A stretch of DNA of 64,000 nt from Polynucleobacter finlandensis. Its GTDB lineage: Bacteria > Pseudomonadota > Gammaproteobacteria > Burkholderiales > Burkholderiaceae. Positions 8,622 through 17,363 of this stretch are shown piece by piece. Location of the stretch: NCBI RefSeq assembly GCF_018881755.1, contig NZ_JACVPS010000005.1, forward strand, positions 96,540 to 160,539, read 5' to 3'. Under the pieces are notes generated by a model, which did not search any database, was not told the origin of the DNA, and saw nothing but the letters and a program-made list of their open reading frames with translations. Each line of letters opens with the position of its first letter. Within the stretch, counting starts at the first letter, position 1. The translations under genes and the position numbers were made by a program.

Positions 8622-10157
8622 TTAAGCTCTTTCATATTCGCCAGCAACTAACAACCGTCGCAATACCTTGCCCACAGGGGACTTGGGGATTTCTTTTACA
8701 AATACATATTCCCGAGGGCGCTTAAAGTTAATTAAGTCTGATCCTCGACAATATTCATCTAATGCCTGGGAATCTACTAAGCCAGAGGCTCTAATAAAAG
8801 CAACGACCTTTTGCCCCAACCGGTCATCCTTTAATCCAGCAACAGCCACCTCTCCAACAGAGGGATGTAAAGATAGAATGGATTCAATTTCAACTGGAGA
8901 AATATTTTCCCCACCAGAGATGATCATGTCATCTACTCGACCAGTCACAAACAGGTCGCCTGCATCGTCATAGTAGCCAGTATCACCAGTGAAAAACCAA
9001 CCGTGACGTATCGATTTTTGATCCGCATCAGGTCGCTTCCAATATCCCTCGAAAGCCTCATCACCAGATAAATCACAAATGATTTGACCTTCTTCTTTGA
9101 ATGCTGCCAATTGCGTTGGCTGAGTTTGTTCTGAACCTTGATCTAATTTAACAACCCTAATGCGAGCGTTCAAGCCTGCCTTACCAGCTGAACCAGGTTT
9201 TGCTACGGCATCTTGATTAATTGTGTACGTATATATTTCACTGGATCCATAATGATTCACAAATAAATCTGGTGCAAAAGCCTCGCTCAATCTCAGTAAA
9301 AGTGCGTCGTGCATTGGAGCGCCGGCAAATCCGAGCTTCTTCACAGAGGCAACTCTTTTTGAGGTAAAGTTTTTTGACTGCAACATATCGTGGTAGAGGG
9401 TAGGAACCAAGTACAAATGCGTAACCTTTTGAAGCTCAATAGCATCAATCGCCTTATCCACATCCCAGCGGGGCACAGCCACATAAGTACCATTGACAAT
9501 ACAAAGAGACAATAAGGTTCGAACGCCCATGGTGTGATAAAGCGGCATCACCCCAAGCGTTACTTCGCCCATTGCGTATTGATTTTGAGCAACATGAGCT
9601 ATACCCGCCGCCCTTTCAGCGCGCTGCTTTCTAGGGACACCTTTTGGCTTGCCAGTTGTTCCCGAAGTAAAAAGTATTACGGATACATCCTCAACCAGAC
9701 CGTTTGCTAATGGGTCAACACCTGCATCAACTAACTGCTCAAAATAAAACTGATCCTTTAAGGGCTCTGCATCAGCACATAAAATAACCGGTATCAATCG
9801 TCCCGTCTCTGAGTCTTGGTAATTTTTTAGAGAGACCCCTTCTACAAAAGCCAACTTTACATCAGTATTTTGAGCGCAAAAGTCAATTTCTTCAGGCTTG
9901 GATCTCCAGTTCAGCGGGACGATCGCAATACCCGCCATTTGGCATGCCCAGTGAATTGTCGCTGCCTCATAGCGGTTCTGCAAAATAGTCAGGATGCGAT
10001 CTCCGCGCACTAAGCCCTGTTCATAAAAGAAGTGTTGTATCGCTCCAATATGAGGTGCCCACTCAGCATATGAATATTGCTTGTCTCCGTCTACAATTGC
10101 CAGCCTTCCTGGCTCACGCTCAACTGCCTGCAAAAAGGTTCGACCTAAATCAAGCAT
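8622..10157 (-). CDS. AMP-forming acyl/aryl-CoA ligase
   Basis: 511 residues starting at MLDLGRTF. I chose the ATG at 10157 because AAGGAGATAAGC stands directly before it; a start 12 codons upstream is possible but has no such site. The ANL-superfamily motifs are complete: SGTTGKPKGVPRK (P-loop), YGSSEIYTY, TGDTGYYDDAGDLFVTGR, DDMIISGGENISPVEIE, and the catalytic lysine in KSPVGKVLRR near the C terminus. It would activate a carboxylic acid with ATP and CoA. The motif set resembles benzoate/4-chlorobenzoate-type ligases, but the substrate pocket cannot be assigned by eye. The first eight bases overlap the 2Fe-2S subunit gene. Confidence 0.88.
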   Translation of the reverse strand: MLDLGRTFLQAVEREPGRLAIVDGDKQYSYAEWAPHIGAIQHFFYEQGLVRGDRILTILQNRYEAATIHWACQMAGIAIVPLNWRSKPEEIDFCAQNTDVKLAFVEGVSLKNYQDSETGRLIPVILCADAEPLKDQFYFEQLVDAGVDPLANGLVEDVSVILFTSGTTGKPKGVPRKQRAERAAGIAHVAQNQYAMGEVTLGVMPLYHTMGVRTLLSLCIVNGTYVAVPRWDVDKAIDAIELQKVTHLYLVPTLYHDMLQSKNFTSKRVASVKKLGFAGAPMHDALLLRLSEAFAPDLFVNHYGSSEIYTYTINQDAVAKPGSAGKAGLNARIRVVKLDQGSEQTQPTQLAAFKEEGQIICDLSGDEAFEGYWKRPDADQKSIRHGWFFTGDTGYYDDAGDLFVTGRVDDMIISGGENISPVEIESILSLHPSVGEVAVAGLKDDRLGQKVVAFIRASGLVDSQALDEYCRGSDLINFKRPREYVFVKEIPKSPVGKVLRRLLVAGEYERA

Positions 10158-10644
10158 GCTTATCTCCTTTTGCCTGCGTTCTAGTTGATGCAACTTCTAA
10201 AACCGCCTCAATAATTCCAACGTACCCAGTACAACGACATAGATTTCCAGATAAACCCTCCCGAACCTCTAAATCAGTAGGCATTGGGCTCTTCCTAAGC
10301 AAGTCTTCGGCGGAAATCAAAAATCCAGACGTGCAAAAACCACACTGTAGTGCATGATGCTTTTTAAAGGCAATTTGCAAATCAGACATTTCGCCGGACT
10401 TTGAAAAACCTTCTACCGTTTTTATAATGGCGCCATCGGCCTGACACGCAAACATCAGGCAAGAGCGAATAATTTCACCATTGACCTCAACCGTGCAAGC
10501 ACCACATACACCATGCTCGCAACCTGCATGCGTGCCTGTTGCACCTAGATCATGACGAATAAAATCTAATAATGTGGTGCGTGACTCGCAATAGACTTCA
10601 CGCTCAATACCATTTAAAGTTAATCTCACCAATTTATTCTTCAT
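10150..10644 (-). CDS. 2Fe-2S subunit of a xanthine-oxidase-family hydroxylase
   Basis: 164 residues, the usual length for CoxS/HcrC-type subunits. A plant-type ferredoxin domain carries C42, C47, C50 and C62, and a helical domain carries C101, C104, C136 and C138 (QCGFCTSG and GNLCRCTG). It binds two 2Fe-2S clusters that pass electrons between the molybdenum centre and FAD. It begins five bases after the stop of the FAD subunit gene and overlaps the ligase start by eight bases, so the enzyme and ligase are made from one message. Confidence 0.93.
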   Translation of the reverse strand: MKNKLVRLTLNGIEREVYCESRTTLLDFIRHDLGATGTHAGCEHGVCGACTVEVNGEIIRSCLMFACQADGAIIKTVEGFSKSGEMSDLQIAFKKHHALQCGFCTSGFLISAEDLLRKSPMPTDLEVREGLSGNLCRCTGYVGIIEAVLEVASTRTQAKGDKHA

Positions 10645-10649
10645 CGCAT

Positions 10650-11480
10650 TTAACCTCTTTTGAATTCCATGGCTTGTTTACAAGCACGCTTGCCAAGAGT
10701 TCGCATGAGGTGCCGACGCAAACCCGAAGTTGCGGTGGGATCCTCCCTCACCTCTGTTTCTGAAGCCAATTCATCGAGGAACTGATTCACTTGATCAAAC
10801 GACTCAGCATTAATTTTATGGACCCGAGCAGTGTCATCTATTCCGCCAAAGCCAATGGTCCAACTATCCCCATCCTTGATAACAGCTACAGCAACTACTG
10901 CAAAATCTCCATGCCGATAACCAAACTCGGCAAAGCCATAGCCAGTTGCTGCTCCTGAAATGGGAAAATGGACTGCCTCGATGAATTCATTCGTTTGTCG
11001 GTCAGTTTGAAGCGCTCCCAAGAAAAAATCTTTTGCTTTAACGATACGTCTTCTCTTTTTACTAACCAAAGTAACCGAGCCATCCAACACTGCAAGCCCT
11101 AGGACCAACTCAGCACTTGGGTCTGCGTGAGCGATTGAACCGCAGACAGTTCCGCGATTACGAATTGGAGTATGCGCAATCCAAGGGAGCATCATTGCCA
11201 ACAAGGGCTGCGCCCGGGTAAGCTCATCCCAACCCTCCAATTCAGACTGTCTAACGCAAGCGCCAACTTCAAGAGATCTGCCTGAGATACCAAAACGTTT
11301 CAAACTAGCAACCTGATTGATATCAATTAAATGATCTGGGCTAGCTACTCTCATTGCCAATACCGGCACCAAGGTTTGACCGCCAGCAATAATTCGCGCA
11401 TCGTCACCATATCTATCTAATAACTCTAGAATTTCATCTTTTGTGCTGACCTGATGCATTTGAAATGGGGCAGACTTCAT
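10650..11480 (-). CDS. FAD-binding medium subunit of a xanthine-oxidase-family hydroxylase
   Basis: 276 residues starting at MKSAPFQM. The ATG at 11480 overlaps the large-subunit stop as ATGA, which supports this start over one 17 codons upstream. FAD motifs are AGGQTLVPVLAMR near 32-44 and RGTVCGSIAHADPSAE in the middle of the protein. It is a CoxM-like protein. It lacks the roughly 40-residue, four-cysteine 4Fe-4S insertion of 4-hydroxybenzoyl-CoA reductase HcrB: only three scattered cysteines are present. This argues for a hydroxylase rather than a dearomatising reductase. Confidence 0.92.
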   Translation of the reverse strand: MKSAPFQMHQVSTKDEILELLDRYGDDARIIAGGQTLVPVLAMRVASPDHLIDINQVASLKRFGISGRSLEVGACVRQSELEGWDELTRAQPLLAMMLPWIAHTPIRNRGTVCGSIAHADPSAELVLGLAVLDGSVTLVSKKRRRIVKAKDFFLGALQTDRQTNEFIEAVHFPISGAATGYGFAEFGYRHGDFAVVAVAVIKDGDSWTIGFGGIDDTARVHKINAESFDQVNQFLDELASETEVREDPTATSGLRRHLMRTLGKRACKQAMEFKRG

Positions 11481-14461
11481 TTCTTTGCCCCCAGAATTGC
11501 GCGTATACGATTGATGAGGGTTAACAACCAACCATCAGGTTTCGCACCAGCCTCTTTTGCCAGAGCCCTAAATAATTGATCTAATACCAAACGAATCGCC
11601 CCCTCTAGCAATCGACTGCCAATTGCAGCCAACTTACCAGAAACCTGAGCCTGATAGTCATACTCTAATATTGTGATGTCGCCCTCTTTTCTAAGGGTGA
11701 CCTGCCCCATACCAAGAGCCATTCCCAAAGGACCTCGACCCTCTCCGCCCAAAGAAAAGCTGCGCGGGTTTTGAATGTTGGTCAAATCCACTCTTGCCTC
11801 AAATCTTGCTTTTGCCACCCCAATTCGCACGACCGCAATGCAGTCAAATCGTATCCCATTAGAAAGAGGGGCTTCATCGATTGATTCGCAGCCCGGAATG
11901 ACATTTTTTAGGCGCGCCGAATTAAGCAACACAGCAAAAATTTCTTCAGGGGGAAGCATTAATCTAACCTCCCCTCTAGCCTTCAAGGGGTAATCGCTAT
12001 TTGGGGTCATGGATGACGTCTTATTGAATGCTTTTTCTTGCTGAATGACCCCCTTCTTAACTAGAAGAGCATGAATTCTGCTGGGCGTTGCAGGCAACAC
12101 GATATTTTCCTGATCTAAAGCGTCAGCAATTGCATTTGCTATACACACAGGGGTACTCATACTATTACCCTCGCCAATACCCTTAGACCCTAATGGAGTG
12201 AAGGGACTGGGAGATTCTTGGTGATAAATTTTGGGTACGCCAACATCGCTTGCAGTTGGCAAACGATAATCTGCGAAAGTTCCAGACAGGAAATTTCCAT
12301 CACTGCTATAGACAAACTCTTCAAATAGTGCAGCTCCTACAGCTTGCGCGTAAGCGCCATAGACCTGACCATCAGCAAGTGCGGGATTGAGAATTCTCCC
12401 AGCATCGTGGATGGTCACATATTGATCAATCTTAGCCGAACAGGTATCCGGATCAATCTCGATACCGCAAGCATCTAAGGCAAAACCATATGCAGCCGAA
12501 GTATTAATGCGATCATTCTCATCCGGCGCCTCCAACACATCCGTACTCCAAAATTGCGTTTCATGGAGCGCTAAACAGGTATCCGGGCCAAGCGCCTTTT
12601 GAACTAATGCAGGCGCCCAATGGAAGTTTCCACACATCCTGGAAAAAGGAATGCCTTCATCTTCTTGGCCTGCGACTGCAATTCGACCATTAGCAAAGAT
12701 CAAATCCTCCGGCTGCACTTTAAGGACATGGGCCGCATAAGCAGCAATGCGTACTTTTAATTTTTCTGCGGCCAGAAATACAGTTCCAGCTACTGCACCA
12801 GCAAAGCGGCTAGAATAATTTCCAGCGGCAATCGACCAAGCATCTTTTGCTGTATCAAAATCGACATTCACCTGAATGTGCGACGGAGACAGGCCAAAAA
12901 TATCTGCCAATAATTGACTGATAACCGTTTGATGCCCTTGCCCAGCTGGAGCGGACGCAATATTTGCTGAAATATGACCAGATGGATCGATGCTTACCGT
13001 TGCCGAAGTAATTGCGCCATTTTTCGGCCCCGCCTTAGCCCTCTGCTCTGGAGTAAGGACGGTTGTAATGTAGCCCATATTAGAAACAGATGGCTCCACG
13101 ATGGAGGCTATACCAATGCCGTAGTAACGCCCTTCCTTCTGAGCCTGGTCCCGACGATCCAACATCTTTCTAAATTCAGGCGATGCCTCTAAAGTAGCCA
13201 AAGCCTGCTGGTAATCGCCAGAATCCAATAATGCCCCCGCTGCAGCACGATATGGAAATTGATTCTTTTGAACATAATTAAGCGCTGCTATTTGTTGATG
13301 AGTCTTGCCATATTGCTTTGCAATTTTATGAATCAGTCGCTCGAGTGCGTAATAAACTTGGGGACCACCAAATCCTCGGACTAAACCAGTTGGTGTTTTA
13401 TTGATCAACACTACACGGTTACGAATTTTCAAATTTTCAATTTGATATGGGCCAGTTACGCAACCGTGCATTCTATACAGGGTTGCAGGTTCAGGGGCCC
13501 TTAAGTAAGCGCCACAATCCTCGATTTGATCGTAATCTAATGCTAATATTTTTCCAGACACGTCTACTGCAGCGCGCAAATACGTGTGTCGTGATGTCGC
13601 CGAAGTAGCGGCCTGGAGATGCTCTAAACGATCCTCAATAAACTTCACCGGCGCACCCGCTTTACGCGATGCCAAACAACACATAATGATGTAAGGCAAA
13701 ACTGATTGTTTTACCCCAAAACTTCCCCCAGAATCTGGCGGAACGTGATGACGAAGTTTTGTTCCGGGGATTTTCAACGCCGCAGCCATTACGACATGCA
13801 GTGAAAAAGGGCCCATAAAATTCGATGTCACCTCATATGAGGAGTCAGCGCCACGCCACACTGCAATTACCCCGCCAGTCTCCATTGGAGTACAAGAATT
13901 ACGAGGGTAGCGAATATCGATATCAACGATACTCGCTGCATGCTCAAATGCAGCATCAGGATCACCGTATTGAAAGGAGCGATCTGAGACACAATTAGTG
14001 CCTATATCCTTATGAAGGATGATCGCATCATCTTCTATTGCAATATCAACATCGACAACTGCAGGCAGTGGTTCAATATTTACCAATACCTTTTCTACCC
14101 CATCTTCAGCTAGCGCTCTAGATTCGGCAACCACAACCGCTATTGGCTCACCCACATAGCGCACAAACTCACTTGCCAATACCCACTGACGAATTGGTGT
14201 TTTGACGGCCACTACTAACGGATTTGACCAAGCCTGAACATCATCAATTGTCAGAATCGTTCGCACGCCATTAACTTTTAATGCAGCAGAAACATCTACA
14301 GAGATGATTTTTCCATGGGCAATTGGAGAGCGAACCACAGCCGCATAAAGAGTACCAATAGGTAAAGGGAGATCGTCTAAATAACGGCCGCCCCCTGTCA
14401 AAAGCGCAGAATCTTCAACTCGCTCACAGGGTTTACCTAAATAGTTTGTACTTGAATTCAA
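11477..14461 (-). CDS. Molybdopterin large subunit fused to a C-terminal CoxG-like domain
   Basis: 994 residues, about 200 longer than usual CoxL/XdhB-type subunits. Residues 1-800 form the molybdenum-binding part: GGSFGVK (245-251), RGFGGPQV (362-369), and GSKGIGEG with the probable catalytic Glu at 764. The RGFGG loop is unlike the AYxCSFR loop of true CO dehydrogenase, so CO is not the substrate. Residues from about 818 (MTPNSDYPLKARG) are a SRPBCC/CoxG domain ending in a hydrophobic tail, normally a separate protein that tethers or matures the enzyme. The start is a TTG preceded by AAAAGAG; no in-frame ATG fits better. First gene of the catabolic run. Confidence 0.9.
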   Translation of the reverse strand: MNSSTNYLGKPCERVEDSALLTGGGRYLDDLPLPIGTLYAAVVRSPIAHGKIISVDVSAALKVNGVRTILTIDDVQAWSNPLVVAVKTPIRQWVLASEFVRYVGEPIAVVVAESRALAEDGVEKVLVNIEPLPAVVDVDIAIEDDAIILHKDIGTNCVSDRSFQYGDPDAAFEHAASIVDIDIRYPRNSCTPMETGGVIAVWRGADSSYEVTSNFMGPFSLHVVMAAALKIPGTKLRHHVPPDSGGSFGVKQSVLPYIIMCCLASRKAGAPVKFIEDRLEHLQAATSATSRHTYLRAAVDVSGKILALDYDQIEDCGAYLRAPEPATLYRMHGCVTGPYQIENLKIRNRVVLINKTPTGLVRGFGGPQVYYALERLIHKIAKQYGKTHQQIAALNYVQKNQFPYRAAAGALLDSGDYQQALATLEASPEFRKMLDRRDQAQKEGRYYGIGIASIVEPSVSNMGYITTVLTPEQRAKAGPKNGAITSATVSIDPSGHISANIASAPAGQGHQTVISQLLADIFGLSPSHIQVNVDFDTAKDAWSIAAGNYSSRFAGAVAGTVFLAAEKLKVRIAAYAAHVLKVQPEDLIFANGRIAVAGQEDEGIPFSRMCGNFHWAPALVQKALGPDTCLALHETQFWSTDVLEAPDENDRINTSAAYGFALDACGIEIDPDTCSAKIDQYVTIHDAGRILNPALADGQVYGAYAQAVGAALFEEFVYSSDGNFLSGTFADYRLPTASDVGVPKIYHQESPSPFTPLGSKGIGEGNSMSTPVCIANAIADALDQENIVLPATPSRIHALLVKKGVIQQEKAFNKTSSMTPNSDYPLKARGEVRLMLPPEEIFAVLLNSARLKNVIPGCESIDEAPLSNGIRFDCIAVVRIGVAKARFEARVDLTNIQNPRSFSLGGEGRGPLGMALGMGQVTLRKEGDITILEYDYQAQVSGKLAAIGSRLLEGAIRLVLDQLFRALAKEAGAKPDGWLLTLINRIRAILGAKK

Positions 14462-14530
14462 TGCGCTCTTTTCAGAAAGATATTTAATAGCTAAGACTGA
14501 AAGAAGCTTAATGATCGTTTGTTACTAACG

Positions 14531-14565
14531 CTTACCTCAAAGTCCAGTGACTTACCTTGGAGTCC
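14531..14565 (-). promoter_or_regulatory. Direct repeat, candidate AraC-family operator
   Basis: Two 15-base direct repeats, CTTACCTCAAAGTCC (14531-14545) and CTTACCTTGGAGTCC (14551-14565), agree at 12 of 15 bases and are offset by 20 bases. This is the geometry of AraC-family half-sites, with one helix turn pair per monomer. They lie 70-104 bases upstream of the first hydroxylase gene and just past the 3' end of the AraC-type gene. They are a good candidate for activation of the island by that regulator. Confidence 0.6.
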
Positions 14566-14587
14566 GATTTTGTGTATGAGGAAAACC

Positions 14588-15448
14588 CTAGGAGTCTAGC
14601 TTTGGGGCTTTTTCTACCTGCTGACGATAGAGGCTAGGGGTAACTCCTTGATGCTGTTTAAAGAATCGAGTGAAATGACTTTGGGCTGAAAATCCGAGCT
14701 CATCGCCGATGTGAATTAAATTATCATCTTTATTGGCTAAAGCATCAAAAGCAAACTCCATCTTCAGAACATTCGCGAAAACAATTGGAGAAAGTCCAGT
14801 ACATCGACGGAAAAGCTCAAAAAAATGAGAGCGGGAAAGGTCTACGCTTTGGGCAACTGTTGAGATATCACTCAACCCCTGAGGTGAGGTGCGCATGATA
14901 TGGATTGCCTTACGGATTCTTGGATCCATAAAAGCCAAATTATTCTGAGAGTTTCGCAAATCACCCTGAGTTAAAACATCAGTATTCACCATAAAACTTA
15001 AGGCCAACTCCAACAACATAGACTCAAGATAATCATGAGTAATCTGATCGGCCCACCAAAGTTCCATTGAAATTTTTTCTAGAGCCTGCTTTTGATGAGA
15101 GCCAAGACCAGAAAGATTATTTATAAAGAAACGTGGGTGGCTGCTTGCCAAGAATTTTTTACTAAAAGAGGCGAGCCACTTTGGCTCAAGATATAACGCT
15201 AGCAAAATCGGATTTTTCCCATTAACTGGCATATGAAGATAAGAGTGCTCTTCCCAGGCGTTAATAAGTACGGCATTGTTATCTGTTAACGGGCACCGTT
15301 GCCCCCTCACCTGAAACGCGATATCTGGCCCCGCTACCTTGCATAAGATGTGGCAATGGTGATGGGCATGAGTAACCAAGGGGGCATCCATTTCAAGGAG
15401 TGCCACTCTACCAAATTCGCCATGAAGGAGTCGAATTACTTTAGACAT
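14588..15448 (-). CDS. AraC-family transcriptional regulator
   Basis: 286 residues from MSKVIRLL at 15448. The frame is open a further 57 codons, but that extension would run through the lpd terminator and into lpd, so it is rejected; an ATG at 15460 is the only close alternative. The N-terminal half contains a cupin-like segment with a histidine cluster (THAHHHCHILCKVAG). The C-terminal 100 residues carry the two helix-turn-helix motifs (LSDISTVAQSVDLSRSHFFE and ELGFSAQSHFTRFFKQ). It lies directly upstream of and in the same direction as the hydroxylase-ligase-transport genes and probably activates them when its ligand is present. Confidence 0.9.
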   Translation of the reverse strand: MSKVIRLLHGEFGRVALLEMDAPLVTHAHHHCHILCKVAGPDIAFQVRGQRCPLTDNNAVLINAWEEHSYLHMPVNGKNPILLALYLEPKWLASFSKKFLASSHPRFFINNLSGLGSHQKQALEKISMELWWADQITHDYLESMLLELALSFMVNTDVLTQGDLRNSQNNLAFMDPRIRKAIHIMRTSPQGLSDISTVAQSVDLSRSHFFELFRRCTGLSPIVFANVLKMEFAFDALANKDDNLIHIGDELGFSAQSHFTRFFKQHQGVTPSLYRQQVEKAPKLDS

Positions 15449-15502
15449 TCTGTAAATCATCTCACACACTGACGAACTGAACTTGATAATTTTTATTGCA
15501 CT

Positions 15503-15535
15503 GCAAAAGAAAAAGCCCTGGTTTCTCAGGGCTTT
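15503..15535 (-). terminator. Rho-independent terminator of the aceE-aceF-lpd operon
   Basis: On the minus strand a perfect nine-base stem, AAAGCCCTG with CAGGGCTTT around a six-base loop (15512-15535), is followed by TTTTTCTTTT. It begins 26 bases past the lpd stop. It insulates the catabolic island from the pyruvate dehydrogenase operon. Confidence 0.9.
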
Positions 15536-15560
15536 AATACGGTGAAAATAAAATGGAGAC

Positions 15561-17354
15561 CTATCTTTTCTTGACTGGTGGTAAATCAGTACAGTGGCCA
15601 TGCGCTGCTTCAGCTGCAAGACCTACTGACTCGCCGAGCGTTGGATGCGGATGAATCGTTTTACCGATATCCACTGCATCTGCACCCATTTCAATTGCCA
15701 AGCAAACCTCGCCAATCAGATCGCCCGCATGAGTGCCTACGATGCCGCCGCCAATAATGCGATGTGTGCTGGCATCAAACAGGAGTTTGGTGAAACCTTC
15801 ATCACGTCCATTAGCGATAGCACGTCCACTAGCAGCCCATGGGAACAGACCTTTTTCATAGGCAATCCCTTGTGCCTTACATTGCTCTTCAGTTAAACCA
15901 GCCCAAGCTACCTCTGGGTCAGTGTAAGCAACAGAAGGAATTTGCTTGGCGTCAAAATAAGACTTTTGACCAGCGGCTGCTTCTGCTGCGACGTGTCCTT
16001 CATGAACCGCTTTGTGAGCCAACATCGGTTGACCAACAAGATCGCCAATCGCAAAGATATTGGGAACGTTGGTCCGCATCTGTTTATCTACTGGAATAAA
16101 TCCACGCTCGTCTACTTGCACGCCTGCAGCCGCTGCATCGATCTTCTTACCGTTAGGCGTGCGCCCTACCGCTACTAATACTAAATCGTAGGTCTGTGGT
16201 TCAGTTGGAGCATTCTCGCCCTCAAAGCTCACCTGAATACCATCAGGCTTGACTTCAGCTTTAGACGCACGAGTCTTGAGCATCACTTTTTCAAAACGTC
16301 CGGCATTGAATTTTTCCCAGACCTTTTCCAGGTCACGATCTGCGCCGGCCATGAGACCATCTAACATCTCGGCTATATCAATGCGTGAGCCAAGCGTACT
16401 GTAAACGGTAGCCATCTCTAAACCAATAATGCCGCCGCCAATGACCAGCATGCGCTTTGGAATACTCGTTAACTTCAGAGCGCCAGTGCTATCCACAATC
16501 CGCGGATCTTCTGGCAAGAATGGCAATTTCACGGGCTGACTGCCGGCGGCAATAATCGCCTTCTGAAAACGAATCACTTCTTTGGAACCCGTGAGATCTT
16601 GTCCATCACCACTAGTCAGTTGAACTTCAACGTGGTTAGCATCTAAAAAATGTCCTAGGCCACGCACGACTTTGACCTTGCGAGCCTTAGCCATACCAGC
16701 TAAGCCACCAGTTAACTTGGCAATGACAGATTCTTTGTAGCCACGCAGTTGATCGATTTCAATTTTGGGTGCGCCAAAGGTGATGCCATGCTTGGCCATT
16801 GTCTTGACCTCGTCCATGACAGATGTGGTGTGCAACAAGGCTTTGGATGGAATACAGCCAACGTTTAAGCAAACACCGCCCAAAGTGGCATAGCGTTCCA
16901 CCAATACAGTGTTCATACCCAAGTCAGCGCTGCGAAAGGCTGCGCTATAACCACCAGGGCCAGCACCTAGAACTAACATCTCGCATTCGTGATCTACCTT
17001 ACCGCTGTATTGACCGGCGACTGGAGTGGGAAGCGGCGCAGGAGCAAGTGCAGCTACTGCAACTGGAGCTGGAGTCGGAACCGCAGAAGCGGCAGGCTTT
17101 GGAGCTGCAGCTGCGCCACTCACTTCAATCTCGGCAATAACGCTGCCTTTGGCAACCTTGTCACCGATCTTTACAGAAATAGCAGTCACTGTTCCAGCGG
17201 CATCAGCAGGAACTTCCATGGTGGCTTTATCAGATTCAAGAACCAATAAAGGCTGCTCCTTTTCAATGACATCGCCAACTTTAATCAGCACCTCAATCAC
17301 AGGCACATCTGCGTAATCACCAATATCTGGTACAAGGATCATCTGTTTTGACAT
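15561..17354 (-). CDS. lpdA: Dihydrolipoamide dehydrogenase (E3) with N-terminal lipoyl domain
   Basis: 597 residues. Residues 1-80 are a lipoyl domain with the lipoylation motif ESDKATMEVP, followed by an Ala/Pro linker to about residue 120. Then comes the flavoprotein: FAD motif LGAGPGGYSAAFRS, redox disulphide GGVCLNVGCIPSK, NAD motif GGGIIGLEMATVYS, second FAD motif NIFAIGDL, and the C-terminal active-site HPHPTLGE. It reoxidises dihydrolipoyl groups of the pyruvate dehydrogenase complex with NAD+. The extra lipoyl domain on E3 is common in betaproteobacteria and Neisseria. Last gene of the aceE-aceF-lpd operon. Confidence 0.97.
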   Translation of the reverse strand: MSKQMILVPDIGDYADVPVIEVLIKVGDVIEKEQPLLVLESDKATMEVPADAAGTVTAISVKIGDKVAKGSVIAEIEVSGAAAAPKPAASAVPTPAPVAVAALAPAPLPTPVAGQYSGKVDHECEMLVLGAGPGGYSAAFRSADLGMNTVLVERYATLGGVCLNVGCIPSKALLHTTSVMDEVKTMAKHGITFGAPKIEIDQLRGYKESVIAKLTGGLAGMAKARKVKVVRGLGHFLDANHVEVQLTSGDGQDLTGSKEVIRFQKAIIAAGSQPVKLPFLPEDPRIVDSTGALKLTSIPKRMLVIGGGIIGLEMATVYSTLGSRIDIAEMLDGLMAGADRDLEKVWEKFNAGRFEKVMLKTRASKAEVKPDGIQVSFEGENAPTEPQTYDLVLVAVGRTPNGKKIDAAAAGVQVDERGFIPVDKQMRTNVPNIFAIGDLVGQPMLAHKAVHEGHVAAEAAAGQKSYFDAKQIPSVAYTDPEVAWAGLTEEQCKAQGIAYEKGLFPWAASGRAIANGRDEGFTKLLFDASTHRIIGGGIVGTHAGDLIGEVCLAIEMGADAVDIGKTIHPHPTLGESVGLAAEAAHGHCTDLPPVKKR

Positions 17355-17363
17355 AGATCCCCC

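Noticed and set aside
11477..14461. True aerobic CO dehydrogenase
   Set aside because: The active-site loop reads RGFGGP rather than the CoxL loop, and the neighbours are a CoA ligase and hydratase.
15449..15619. Longer AraC-type reading frame starting at 15619
   Set aside because: It would run through the lpd terminator and into lpd; the domain pattern begins at or near the ATG at 15448.
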